This document shows, piece by piece, positions 7,904 through 16,529 of a stretch of 64,000 nucleotides of DNA (positions within the stretch are counted from its first letter, which is position 1; each line of letters opens with the position of its first letter). This DNA comes from Bacteroidales bacterium. Lineage in GTDB: Bacteria > Bacteroidota > Bacteroidia > Bacteroidales > UBA3824. Position numbers and translations under genes: made by a program. A model generated the notes under the pieces. The model saw only the letters and a program-made list of their open reading frames with translations. It was not told where the DNA came from and did not search any database. The DNA lies in NCBI GenBank assembly GCA_016293845.1, contig JAEDDH010000004.1, positions 1 through 64,000 on the forward strand. Reading direction: 5' to 3'.

Positions 7904-8775
7904 CCCCACGCTGCCCCTACTGTCAGTCCGAAACCACCGACTTACACCTCAAACTCAAAGACTATTTTCTAACCCAAGAAAACTTTGAGATTTATCGTTG
8001 CCAACATTGCGGATTACTCTTTACTTGGCCGAGACCCGACGACAACGTTATTGGGAAATATTACAAATCAGACGAATACCTCAGCCACAACGAACATAAA
8101 AAAGGGCTTGTTCCCTTTATCTACAACCGCGTTAAGCGTGTAAACATCGAAAATAAGTTCGCAATGGCCACCGCAGGCACCAAAGGAAAGCGTATGCTCG
8201 ACTTTGGCTGCGGTGTGGGCGACTTTATTAATTTTGCCAAACAGCACGGCTACGACGTTGAGGCCACCGACGTAAGCGAAGACGCCCGCAACGCTGCAGC
8301 CCAAAAATTAGGTACGCCCCTCCCCTCGCCCGAAAAGGTGTTTGCTATGCCCGACGATAGTTTCGACATAATCACCATGTGGCACGTGTTGGAGCATATA
8401 GCCGACTTAAAATCGCAGGTGTTTCACTTAGACAGGCTTTTGTCGCCCGAGGGACGGCTCGTAATCGCTCTGCCCGACTACCTATCGTACGATGCTCAGC
8501 ACTATCAAGACAAGTGGGCGGCTTACGATGTCCCCCGTCACCTCAACCATTTTGACAGGAAATCGCTGCAAAACCTCTTTGGCGAAACAAAACTAAAACT
8601 CGTTGACACCAAGCCTCTTAAATGGGATGCTTACTACATCTCGATGCTCAGCGAAAAATACCGGGGAGCATCGCTGTCGTTTGTTCGCGGACTAATACAA
8701 GGCTTTAAATCAAACCGCGCCGCCCGCAAAAGTGGTGAATATTCAAGTATGGTGTACATTTTTGAACGCAGGTAA
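7900..8775 (+). CDS. Class I SAM-dependent methyltransferase with N-terminal zinc finger
   Basis: The 291-residue protein starts with two CxxC pairs (C5/C8 and C34/C37) that form a zinc-ribbon-like module. A class I methyltransferase domain follows: LDFGCGVGDF at about 100-109 is the SAM-binding glycine motif, EATDVSEDA is the acidic strand-2 motif, and MWHVLEHIAD is motif post-IV. This architecture is widespread in cell-surface glycan and lipid loci, but the substrate here is unknown. The gene overlaps the lipoprotein stop by 4 bases and is followed 5 bases later by the rhomboid gene. Confidence 0.88.
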   Translation: MTPRCPYCQSETTDLHLKLKDYFLTQENFEIYRCQHCGLLFTWPRPDDNVIGKYYKSDEYLSHNEHKKGLVPFIYNRVKRVNIENKFAMATAGTKGKRMLDFGCGVGDFINFAKQHGYDVEATDVSEDARNAAAQKLGTPLPSPEKVFAMPDDSFDIITMWHVLEHIADLKSQVFHLDRLLSPEGRLVIALPDYLSYDAQHYQDKWAAYDVPRHLNHFDRKSLQNLFGETKLKLVDTKPLKWDAYYISMLSEKYRGASLSFVRGLIQGFKSNRAARKSGEYSSMVYIFERR

Positions 8776-8780
8776 AAGCC

Positions 8781-9440
8781 GTGAAAGCCAAATCGCTGCC
8801 CACATTCATAGTTTTCCCGCTGTTGTTTTCGGCGGCGGTGGCGTTGGTGTTTGCAGTTTCGGAGGCATGGAACACAAGTGCAACCACACTCGGCATATAT
8901 CCGCGTACATTCGATGGACTCAAAGGCATTCTTTTTTCGCCATTCATACACGGCGACGTAAAACATCTGCTATCAAACATCGCCGCACTGCCTGCATTGC
9001 TGTGTCTGCTCACGATGTTCAACCCAAAGCGTTATTTCAAGATATTCAGTTTGTTGTATATCCTCACAGGATTTGCGGTTTGGATTGCAGCGCGGTCAAG
9101 TTACCACATAGGAGCAAGCGGAATAATCTACGCCTTGGCATCGTACATTTTTTTTGCCGGCATTGTATCCAACCAAAAAGGTTCGGCAGCAGTGTCGTTG
9201 CTTGTGGTGATGATTTATGGCGGAATGGTTTGGGGAGTGCTGCCTGCCGACCCTCACGTATCTTGGGAATCGCATCTTGCAGGTGGAATTGCCGGATTTG
9301 TTTGCGCATTCATATTTGCAACTAAAACCGAAAAAGCAGACACAAAACACCTTCTCAACAATTCAGTGCCGCTTTTCGACACACAAATGCACATCTCCGA
9401 CAGTAGTTTTACCTCCATCAAATACGAATACAAAAAATAA
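8781..9440 (+). CDS. Rhomboid family intramembrane serine protease
   Basis: This 219-residue polytopic membrane protein carries the rhomboid catalytic dyad: Ser113 in GASG (111-114) and His165 in ESHLAGG. The HGDVKHLLSN loop-1 helix motif (58-66) is also present. Rhomboids cleave substrates within or near their transmembrane segments. A GTG start is used at 8781, 5 bases after the methyltransferase stop. The hydrophilic tail after residue 180 has no recognised motif. Substrates cannot be inferred. Confidence 0.88.
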   Translation: MKAKSLPTFIVFPLLFSAAVALVFAVSEAWNTSATTLGIYPRTFDGLKGILFSPFIHGDVKHLLSNIAALPALLCLLTMFNPKRYFKIFSLLYILTGFAVWIAARSSYHIGASGIIYALASYIFFAGIVSNQKGSAAVSLLVVMIYGGMVWGVLPADPHVSWESHLAGGIAGFVCAFIFATKTEKADTKHLLNNSVPLFDTQMHISDSSFTSIKYEYKK

Positions 9441-9485
9441 TTAACATTATTTAACATTTAATAAACCTAAAAATAACTCACAAAA

Positions 9486-9517
9486 CTTGCAACAAATTAA
9501 AACTTAATATAATTTTG
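9486..9517 (+). promoter_or_regulatory. Promoter ahead of the 9.52-9.66 kb RNA region
   Basis: CTTG at 9486-9489 (3 of 4 matches to TTTG), a 20-base gap and TAATTTTG at 9510-9517 fit the Bacteroidota promoter pattern. Transcription should start near 9524, well upstream of the next start codon at 9696. Confidence 0.6.
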
Positions 9518-9523
9518 CATTCG

Positions 9524-9662
9524 ATATCGTAAAAAGCCCGTGAGGGTAAAATTCTCCTCCCTGAGTTGATATTGTAATAATAATAAAATTGTTTTCATAT
9601 CTTGTTTGATTTTAAGTGTTATTTTTTTTTGAAAAAAGTCCGGAAATTCGCCGGACTTTTTT
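9524..9662 (+). ncRNA. Candidate small RNA or leader/attenuator
   Basis: The stretch between a good promoter (9486-9517) and a strong intrinsic terminator (9632-9662) has no reading frame. It contains GAGGGTAAAATTCTCCTCCCTGAG around 9541-9564, split across two short complementary arms (GAGGG with CTCCC). The transcript would be about 140 nt. It is either a free-standing small RNA or an attenuated leader for the DUF4301 gene that begins 34 bases after the terminator. I do not recognise the RNA family. Confidence 0.4.
9632..9662 (+). terminator. Strong intrinsic terminator before DUF4301
   Basis: AAAAAGTCCGG pairs with CCGGACTTTTTT around a 7-base loop, giving a G+C-rich stem with a run of T residues. 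It sits only 34 bases before the next ATG. Confidence 0.8.
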
Positions 9663-9695
9663 AATTTTATGCCAAATTTCAAAACCTAATATATT

Positions 9696-11231
9696 ATGCA
9701 TATTATAAGCGACATCGAATTTTTTAAGAAAATGGGTATCGAAACTGCTGAAATCGACAGGCAGATAGATTGTTACAAAACAGGATTCCCATTTATGCAG
9801 TTGGTACGTCCTGCCACAATCAACGACGGCATTCGCAAACTCACCGAAGCCGAAGTTACCAAGTACGTACAAAAATACGTCGGAGAATGCTCTAACCTCG
9901 ACGTTTTAAAATTTGTTCCCGCATCGGGAGCGGCAAGCCGTATGTTTAAAGACCTTTTTGTATTTGTTTCGGAATACAACAACACACCCGAACAAAAACA
10001 GAAGTTTAGCGAATCGCCGGCACGCCGCTTTGTAGACAACATCGACCGTTTCGCATTTTACGACAACCTTCAAAAAATAGTCTACAACAAGTACGGTCTA
10101 TCGGTTAAAGAGATGCTCCAAAACCACAAAGCAAAAGAACTTGTGGAGATGGTGATAGATCCTGAGGGGCTTAACTATGGAAACCTTCCAAAAGGTCTTG
10201 TGGAATTTCACCGTTACAAAAACACATCACGCACACCCATTGAGGAGCACATTGCCGAGGGTATTATGTATGCAGCGTCAAACGATACAGTAAAAATCCA
10301 TTTCACAGTATCGCCCGAGCACGTTGCACTCTTCACCGACTTTGTGGAGAAACTCCGCCCCGCATTTGAGGAGAAAAACAACATCAAGTTAGACATCACA
10401 TTCTCCACACAAAAGAAATTTACCGACACTGTTGCTGTTGACGAAAACAACGAAATATTCCGCAACGAAGACGGCACTCCGCTGCTTCGTCCCGCAGGAC
10501 ACGGCTCGCTTATCGAAAACCTCAACGACATCAAGTCGCGCATTGTGTTTATCAAAACCATCGATAATGTGGTGCCCGATTCGCGCAAAGAGCCTACTGT
10601 TAAATACAAACAAGCTCTCGCCGGATACCTGCTAAAAACCAAAGAGAACATTGCCAACTATATAAAACTTTTGGAAGACAACCCCACAAGCAAGATTCTC
10701 GACGAGGCATACGTTTTTATATCCAAAAAACTATGCACCGAATTTGGTCCCGATTTTCTCAACTTGCCCGATAAAGAAAAGACTAAAATATTGTTAGCCA
10801 AACTCAACCGTCCGTTGCGAGTTTGCGGAATGGTGAAAAACGAAGGCGAGCCCGGCGGAGGACCATTCTGGACCAAAAATTCTGACGGAACTGCGTCGCT
10901 GCAAATTGTGGAATCGTCGCAAATCGACAAAAACGACCCAAAGAGTATGGAGATTATGAACAAATCTACGCACTTCAACCCCGTAGACCTTGTTTGCGAC
11001 CTCACCGACTGCAACGGCAAAAAATACGATCTTAGAAAATACACCGACCCGAACACAGGATTTATCTCCACAAAGTCGAAAAACGGCAAGACTCTCAAAT
11101 CAATAGAGCGTCCCGGATTGTGGAATGGAGCAATGGCAGATTGGAACACTGTCTTCGTAGAAGTGCCAATCGAAACATTCTGTCCTGTAAAAACGGTTGT
11201 TGACCTTTTGAGAGATCAGCACCAAAACTAA
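9696..11231 (+). CDS. DUF4301 family protein
   Basis: The 511-residue cytoplasmic protein matches my recollection of DUF4301, a family almost confined to Bacteroidota. It opens with a short helix and KTGFPFMQLVRPATIN, then has FVPASGAASRMFKDL near 71-85, followed by a body with RPAGHGSLIENLND near 265 and a Gly-rich KNEGEPGGGPFWTK segment near 385. SGAASRMFK and the Gly-rich loops look like phosphate- or nucleotide-sugar-binding loops, but no activity is known to me. It is followed by the dead amidohydrolase homologue 28 bases downstream. Expression may be controlled by the terminator in its leader. Confidence 0.82.
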   Translation: MHIISDIEFFKKMGIETAEIDRQIDCYKTGFPFMQLVRPATINDGIRKLTEAEVTKYVQKYVGECSNLDVLKFVPASGAASRMFKDLFVFVSEYNNTPEQKQKFSESPARRFVDNIDRFAFYDNLQKIVYNKYGLSVKEMLQNHKAKELVEMVIDPEGLNYGNLPKGLVEFHRYKNTSRTPIEEHIAEGIMYAASNDTVKIHFTVSPEHVALFTDFVEKLRPAFEEKNNIKLDITFSTQKKFTDTVAVDENNEIFRNEDGTPLLRPAGHGSLIENLNDIKSRIVFIKTIDNVVPDSRKEPTVKYKQALAGYLLKTKENIANYIKLLEDNPTSKILDEAYVFISKKLCTEFGPDFLNLPDKEKTKILLAKLNRPLRVCGMVKNEGEPGGGPFWTKNSDGTASLQIVESSQIDKNDPKSMEIMNKSTHFNPVDLVCDLTDCNGKKYDLRKYTDPNTGFISTKSKNGKTLKSIERPGLWNGAMADWNTVFVEVPIETFCPVKTVVDLLRDQHQN

Positions 11232-11259
11232 AACCACACCTTATATATATAGATAAAAA

Positions 11260-12525
11260 ATGTCGCTTTTATTAAAAAACGGAACATACATCAATATCGA
11301 CACCCTGACGTTTACCCCTACCGACATACTCGTAGGCGAAACGCCGGGGCAGTTGAGGTTGTCGGCCGAAAAGCCATTTTCCGACGACGAAATCAGCGGA
11401 GCGATAACCGAAGATTGCAAAGGCAAATACATAATGCACTCATTTGCCGACGGTTATCAGCGTCCGTGTTTATCTATGGCATTTGCACATAAGGAATTTG
11501 ATCAGCACCAACTTACATATTTTCGTTATCTTACGCAAATCCTTTGGAAAGTGGACGACTTGATGGACGAAGACCTTCTGTATGCCTCGGCTTTATATGC
11601 CGCCATCACCTCTGCCAAAAACGGAACCACATTTGCCGTATGCCGCAATGAAACAACAAAATACATCGACGGTGCACTCAACACCATCAAAAAGGCATTC
11701 GACGAAGTTGGCGTTTCCACACTCTTAAGTTTTGCAGCAAGTCAGTCGAATGGATTTGGCGCTGCTTCAAAAATTATTGAGGCAAATATGAATTATATGG
11801 CGGACAATCAAGCCCTTATGGGTATTGCCGCATCCTATCTTGCCACCAACGAAATAGTGGAAGAAGTTGCTCGTTTGTGTCGCAAAAATAATAGAGGCGT
11901 GCTAATCAATGTTGCCGAAGATAATCTCGACCAAGCCAACACCATGCGCGACTACAAACACAGTGTGGTAACAAGACTTTACAAATCGGGATTAATGGAT
12001 TTTTCATCGTCGATACTTACCAACGCCAACTATCTCGATGAGCGCGAACTCGACCTTATAAACGACAAACCCGCTTGGGTGGCTCAAAATCCATACGGAA
12101 ATTTTCAACGCGGCATTTTGCCGTTCAACTCCAAATGGACAGAATACAACTTTATGCTCGGCACCGATTTTTCTGGGGCAAGCATTCCTCAATGTATGCG
12201 CACAGCATATTACCAATCGCTCGGCACCGAAAACTACAAGACGTCGCAGCAGGCGTTCAATAGTATGAACACCGTACACAACTACATCAAAATCAATAAT
12301 TTTGCAGGCGATGGCGACAACAATCTAATAGTTTTCGGCAATCCAACACCAATGACACTTGACAAATCGAACTTGATAAAGCACTTAGCTTATAATTTCA
12401 ACAGCCGCGATATAAATATGGTGATTTCTGACGGAAGAATAATAGTAAAAGACGGCACCACCACGCTCGTGGACGAAAAAGAGGCTTTGAAAATGTGCAC
12501 CGAACAACTCAAAAGAATCACTTAA
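11260..12525 (+). CDS. SsnA-like amidohydrolase homologue lacking metal-binding histidines
   Basis: The 421-residue protein follows the SsnA/chlorohydrolase layout: a small beta domain (1-55), a TIM-barrel body, and a C-terminal beta strand ending near INMVISDGRIIVKDG. Landmarks align well with SsnA (LTQILWKVDDLMDED, AAITSAKNGTT, INVAEDNLDQ, NYLDERELDLI, MLGTDFSG). However, the HxH near 59-61 reads MHS, the later HxH near 215-217 reads LIN, the His before YLDER reads as Asn/Ala, and the HN pair reads Gln276-Asn277. Only the Asp of GTD (303) remains. The protein therefore cannot bind metal in the usual way and is probably a pseudoenzyme. It is likely co-transcribed with DUF4301 upstream. Confidence 0.75.
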   Translation: MSLLLKNGTYINIDTLTFTPTDILVGETPGQLRLSAEKPFSDDEISGAITEDCKGKYIMHSFADGYQRPCLSMAFAHKEFDQHQLTYFRYLTQILWKVDDLMDEDLLYASALYAAITSAKNGTTFAVCRNETTKYIDGALNTIKKAFDEVGVSTLLSFAASQSNGFGAASKIIEANMNYMADNQALMGIAASYLATNEIVEEVARLCRKNNRGVLINVAEDNLDQANTMRDYKHSVVTRLYKSGLMDFSSSILTNANYLDERELDLINDKPAWVAQNPYGNFQRGILPFNSKWTEYNFMLGTDFSGASIPQCMRTAYYQSLGTENYKTSQQAFNSMNTVHNYIKINNFAGDGDNNLIVFGNPTPMTLDKSNLIKHLAYNFNSRDINMVISDGRIIVKDGTTTLVDEKEALKMCTEQLKRIT

Positions 12526-12552
12526 ATTGTTGAACAAAATGAAAGACTCATA

Positions 12553-13638
12553 ATGTTAAAATTTTTGCTTATACCGCTATCGTGGATATATCGCGCTATA
12601 ACCTCGCTACGAAACTTGCTTTACGACCACCAAATTTTTAAGACAAGAGAATTTTCTACTCCTGTAATTTCGGTCGGAAACATAACCGTAGGCGGCACAG
12701 GGAAAACTCCGCATACCGAGTATATTGTAAACCTCCTTTGTAAAAATTACAATGTAGCCATACTTAGTCGAGGTTACCGTCGCAAAACCAAAGGATACCT
12801 CAAAGCCACTCCAAACAGCACCGTAAAACAAATCGGTGACGAACCAAAGCAAATGTCGCTCAAATTCAGCGGCAAAGCACAAGTTTACGTTTGCGAAGAT
12901 CGTTGCAAAGGTATCGACAATATTATAGCCGAAGATAATGAAAATCAAGTAATTGTATTAGACGATGCATATCAACACCGCAGCGTTACGCCACGTGTAA
13001 ATATTTTGCTAACCGACTACAGCAGACCTATTTTTGAAGACCACCTTTTACCATACGGACGGCTGAGAGAATCGGCATCGCGTTCAAACCGTGCAAATAT
13101 CATCATCGTTACCAAGTGTCCCGAAGACCTCAAGCCAATCGACCGCAGAGTGATAGCAAAACATCTCAACCTGCTGCCGTTTCAGTCGATATTTTTTACC
13201 AATTACAAATATCTCGGCATAAAACCTGTGTTTGCCAACGGCGAAATACCATCAGCAAATCAAAATACTAATATTCTGTTAATTACAGGCATTGCAAATC
13301 CCGAAAACCTCATCAACCACATCAAAAATAACATCTCTCAAAAGATAACCCACATAAATTTTCCCGACCACCACAATTTTAAGAAAAAAGATATTGCCAA
13401 GATAACAGAAAAATTTGTATCTTTACCAAGCAACAAAATCATCATCACCACCGAAAAAGATGCAGTCAGGCTCAGCGAACTCGCCCTCAACGACGAGATA
13501 AAAAAAGTCCTCTGCTACATTCCGGTTGAGATAAACTTTATATACGACGACTCAGAAGATCTTAACAATCAAATTTTAAAATATGTTGACGAAAATAAAA
13601 CAGACTATCGACTACATACGTCAGTCCATCAATTTTGA
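12553..13638 (+). CDS. lpxK: Tetraacyldisaccharide 4'-kinase
   Basis: LpxK phosphorylates the 4' position of the lipid A disaccharide at the inner membrane, the sixth step of lipid A synthesis. The 361-residue protein has an N-terminal membrane-associated helix, the Walker A motif GNITVGGTGKTP at 42-53, and the DDAYQHR motif near 138-144 that is typical of the family. The last 18 codons overlap the start of the purine nucleoside phosphorylase gene by 56 bases in another frame. Confidence 0.93.
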   Translation: MLKFLLIPLSWIYRAITSLRNLLYDHQIFKTREFSTPVISVGNITVGGTGKTPHTEYIVNLLCKNYNVAILSRGYRRKTKGYLKATPNSTVKQIGDEPKQMSLKFSGKAQVYVCEDRCKGIDNIIAEDNENQVIVLDDAYQHRSVTPRVNILLTDYSRPIFEDHLLPYGRLRESASRSNRANIIIVTKCPEDLKPIDRRVIAKHLNLLPFQSIFFTNYKYLGIKPVFANGEIPSANQNTNILLITGIANPENLINHIKNNISQKITHINFPDHHNFKKKDIAKITEKFVSLPSNKIIITTEKDAVRLSELALNDEIKKVLCYIPVEINFIYDDSEDLNNQILKYVDENKTDYRLHTSVHQF

Positions 13639-14401
13639 CCCAGAAATAGGTATTGTGCTCGGCACAGGTCTCGGCGCGCTTGCCGACGAAATAAAAATAG
13701 AAAAGGCTATCCCCTACGCCGAAATTCCCAACTTCCCCGTATCCACGGTACAGGGACACAAGGGACAATTGGTATTCGGCTACCTTGGCGGCAAAAAAGT
13801 TGTGGCGATGCAGGGACGTTTCCACTACTACGAAGGCTACACTATGCAGCAGGTAACATTCCCCATCAGGGTACTGAAAATGCTCGGCATCAAACTGTTG
13901 ATACTCAGCAACGCTTCAGGCGGTATGAACACATCATTCCGTGTAGGCGACATTATGGTGATTGTAGACCACATCAACCTCTTTGGCACTAACCCGCTCA
14001 TTGGACAAAACATCGACGAACTTGGTCCTCGTTTCCCCGAAATGAGTTGCGCTTACGACAAAAAGTATGTTAAACTCGCTTTTGAAGTTGCCGAAGAAAA
14101 CAACATTCACCTCCAGCAAGGTGTTTACATCGGCGTTACAGGTCCCACATTTGAGACTCCGTCGGAATACAAATTCTTTGGCAAGATAGGTGCCGACGCG
14201 GTAGGTATGAGCACAGTGCCCGAAGTGATTGTAGCACGTCACATGGGATTGCCCTGTTTTGCGCTCTCCATCATCACCGATATGGGCATCACCATCTCTG
14301 GCGAGGTAGAGAAACCCACCCACGAAGAAGTTCAGAAAGCCGCCAACGCAGCAGAACCTCGTATGACCACAATCATCAAGAAGATGATTGAAAGAATGTA
14401 A
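13583..14401 (+). CDS. Purine nucleoside phosphorylase, trimeric type
   Basis: The enzyme converts inosine or guanosine plus phosphate to free base and ribose-1-phosphate for purine salvage. The 272-residue protein shows IVLGTGLGALADEI (phosphate loop), the GRFHYYEGY stretch, LSNASGGMN, GVTGPTFETPSEY (purine and ribose pocket) and GADAVGMSTVPEV. The length and the KIKQTIDYIR start match the family, which argues that the ATG at 13583 inside lpxK is real. The 56-base overlap points to tight coupling of the two genes. Confidence 0.92.
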   Translation: MLTKIKQTIDYIRQSINFDPEIGIVLGTGLGALADEIKIEKAIPYAEIPNFPVSTVQGHKGQLVFGYLGGKKVVAMQGRFHYYEGYTMQQVTFPIRVLKMLGIKLLILSNASGGMNTSFRVGDIMVIVDHINLFGTNPLIGQNIDELGPRFPEMSCAYDKKYVKLAFEVAEENNIHLQQGVYIGVTGPTFETPSEYKFFGKIGADAVGMSTVPEVIVARHMGLPCFALSIITDMGITISGEVEKPTHEEVQKAANAAEPRMTTIIKKMIERM

Positions 14402-14402
14402 G

Positions 14403-15368
14403 ATGGATACATCATTTGAATCAAATGCGCTTGAACTTTTTCGCTACCAAAGTGGCAAAAACAAAGTTTATGCACAATATATCAATCATTTAGGAATAAA
14501 GCCCGAAAGTGTAACTACCCTTTCGGGCATACCTTTTTTGCCCATACAGTTTTTCAAAAGTCACGAGGTAATAAGCGGCGATGCAAAACCCGACGAGTGC
14601 GATGCAGTGTTTACATCGAGCGGCACCACAGGACAAAACACCAGCCGCCACTATGTAAAAGACATCAATATTTATTACGATAGTCTTGAAAAAGGCTTTG
14701 AAGAATTTTATGGAAGTCCCGATAATTACACCATATTGGCACTCCTTCCCTCCTATTTAGAGCGCAAAGGTTCGTCGCTAATAGTTATGGCTCAGCGGCT
14801 TATGCAACTTTCGGGACAAAAAGACGAAGGATTTTTTCTTTATGATTTTGTTGCATTACAACAACGTATAAATCAAGAAATTGCCTCAGGCAAAAAAGTA
14901 TTATTGATAGGTGTAACATTTGCACTTCTCGATTATGCAGAACAATATCCTCAGCATTACGGCGATAAAGTAATAATTATGGAAACCGGAGGTATGAAAG
15001 GTCGCAAAAAAGAGATTGTCCGCGACGAAGTGCACCGCATACTCACCACACAGTTAGGCGTAAAAAGCATACACTCGGAATATGGAATGACAGAATTGCT
15101 ATCACAGGCATATTCCAACGGCGGCGGCATTTATCGCGAAACATCCACCATGAAGATAATAATCCGCGACAGCACCGACCCCTTGCGCCACGCCCCCATC
15201 GAAACAGCCGGAGGTGTCAACGTCATCGACCTTGCCAACCGCTATTCGTGCGCCTTTATCGAAACCCAAGATATCGGTATAAAGCACAGCAACGGCACGT
15301 TTGAAATTCTTGGACGTTTTGACGCGTCGGATATCAGAGGTTGCAGTTTGATGTACACAGCTCAATAG
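14403..15368 (+). CDS. LuxE-like acyl-protein synthetase / adenylate-forming protein
   Basis: The 321-residue protein resembles LuxE and the phenylacetate-CoA ligase branch of adenylate-forming enzymes. It has IPFLPIQFFKSH near 43-54, then the ATP-binding loop SSGTTG at 72-77, ETGGMKGR near 198, and HSEYGMTELLSQ near 222, which is the adenylate motif. It would activate a carboxylate with ATP, but no cognate reductase, transferase or carrier protein is adjacent. The ATG at 14403 immediately follows the phosphorylase stop; an in-frame TTG 15 bases earlier lies inside that gene. It is probably in the same operon as lpxK and the phosphorylase. Confidence 0.8.
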   Translation: MDTSFESNALELFRYQSGKNKVYAQYINHLGIKPESVTTLSGIPFLPIQFFKSHEVISGDAKPDECDAVFTSSGTTGQNTSRHYVKDINIYYDSLEKGFEEFYGSPDNYTILALLPSYLERKGSSLIVMAQRLMQLSGQKDEGFFLYDFVALQQRINQEIASGKKVLLIGVTFALLDYAEQYPQHYGDKVIIMETGGMKGRKKEIVRDEVHRILTTQLGVKSIHSEYGMTELLSQAYSNGGGIYRETSTMKIIIRDSTDPLRHAPIETAGGVNVIDLANRYSCAFIETQDIGIKHSNGTFEILGRFDASDIRGCSLMYTAQ

Positions 15369-15433
15369 CATCGCTTCAACACTCAAAAAAAATGCGATTT
15401 TTAAAATATTTTGAAAAAAAACACAAAAAAAAC

Positions 15434-15463
15434 CTTGACAATTTATTTTTTTTAATATATTTG
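15434..15463 (+). promoter_or_regulatory. Promoter for the PspA gene
   Basis: CTTG at 15434-15437, 18 bases, then TATATTTG at 15456-15463, a full match to TAnnTTTG. Transcription would start near 15470, about 45 bases before the ATG. Confidence 0.65.
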
Positions 15464-15513
15464 TGGTAATAAAAATAAATTAGAACTAAAACCTTTTAAA
15501 AACACAAAAGACA

Positions 15514-16374
15514 ATGGGATTTTTAAAAAGAATATTCAGAATAGGCCAAGCCGAAGTAAACAGCAAACTCGATAGCTTGGAGGATCCTATCAAAATGACA
15601 GAGCAGGGAATCCGTGATATGGAACAAGACCTTGACAAGAGCATTAAGGCACTCGCCGAAGTAAAAGCCACCTGCGTTCGCTCCAAAAACGAACTCGACA
15701 AAGCAAAACAATCGGCCAACGACTACGAAAACAAAGCTATGATGCTTTTGAAACGTGCCGAACAAGGAGCAATGTCGGGCGATGAAGCCGACCGTCTTGC
15801 AACAATGGCACTTCAGAAAAAAAGCGAAACCGTACAGAGCATTCCCACTCTGCAAGCCAATTACGACAAATATTGCGCAGCCGTTGCCAAACTCGAAGAT
15901 TCGGTAAAAAAACTTCGCGACAACATTTCAAAATGGAAAAACGAAGCCAAGATGCTTAAAGCACGCGCCAAAGTTAGCGAGGCTACTGCCAACGTTAACA
16001 AGCAATTAGCCGGCATCGATAGTAGCGACACAATTGCAATGCTCGAACGCATGAAAGAAAAAGTAGATCAGCAAGAAGCACTTGCCGATTCGTACTTAGA
16101 TATTGCCAACGCCGAAGTGGGTGTCGACAACGAAATCGACTCAGCACTCGAAAGCACAGGAGGCAGCCTCGAAGCATCAAGCGCACTTGCCGCTCTCAAA
16201 GCACGTATGAGCGCACAAAACGCTATTGAATCATCTGTAGAATCTTCAAAAGCAATTGCAGATGCTTCTGTTTCTGAATTAGACCAACTTAAACAAAAGA
16301 TGGCAGAACCTCAGGCAGCTCAGCAAGCCGACGTAGCCGAAGCTAAGCAGCAGGCAGACCAATCGGCGCTTTAA
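15514..16374 (+). CDS. pspA: PspA/IM30 family envelope-stress protein
   Basis: PspA proteins are ESCRT-III-like membrane-remodelling coiled coils that coat the inner face of the cytoplasmic membrane under stress. The 286-residue protein starts with the amphipathic helix MGFLKRIFRIGQAEV and continues as a long helical hairpin (about 25-215). Its C-terminal 65 residues are rich in Ala, Gln and Ser and extend it beyond the usual length of about 225. No pspB, pspC or pspF genes are nearby. It has its own promoter and terminator, so it is monocistronic. Confidence 0.9.
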   Translation: MGFLKRIFRIGQAEVNSKLDSLEDPIKMTEQGIRDMEQDLDKSIKALAEVKATCVRSKNELDKAKQSANDYENKAMMLLKRAEQGAMSGDEADRLATMALQKKSETVQSIPTLQANYDKYCAAVAKLEDSVKKLRDNISKWKNEAKMLKARAKVSEATANVNKQLAGIDSSDTIAMLERMKEKVDQQEALADSYLDIANAEVGVDNEIDSALESTGGSLEASSALAALKARMSAQNAIESSVESSKAIADASVSELDQLKQKMAEPQAAQQADVAEAKQQADQSAL

Positions 16375-16397
16375 TTCATAGCCCCAAAACCATAACG

Positions 16398-16454
16398 GTT
16401 GGCTCTTAATAGTATCAGTTCTACACTTTTACTATTTTGAGCCAACTTTTTTTT
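16398..16454 (+). terminator. Terminator after pspA
   Basis: GTTGGCTC (16398-16405) pairs with GAGCCAAC (16439-16446), extended inside by AATAGTA pairing with TACTATT. Eight T residues follow. Confidence 0.8.
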
Positions 16455-16486
16455 GTTAAAAAATATTAATAATTGCCAATAATTTG

Positions 16487-16494
16487 TAATTTTG
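16487..16494 (+). promoter_or_regulatory. -7 element for the OmpA/PD40 operon
   Basis: TAATTTTG matches TAnnTTTG exactly and lies 36 bases before the start codon. I see no good TTTG at the expected upstream distance, so only the -7 element is claimed. Confidence 0.5.
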
Positions 16495-16529
16495 CCAAAT
16501 AATTAACTGAAAAAACTAAAAACTATACC

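Noticed and set aside
11260..12525. Active SsnA-type hydrolase
   Set aside because: The metal-binding histidines expected from the family are replaced at each position, so an active metallohydrolase call is not supported.
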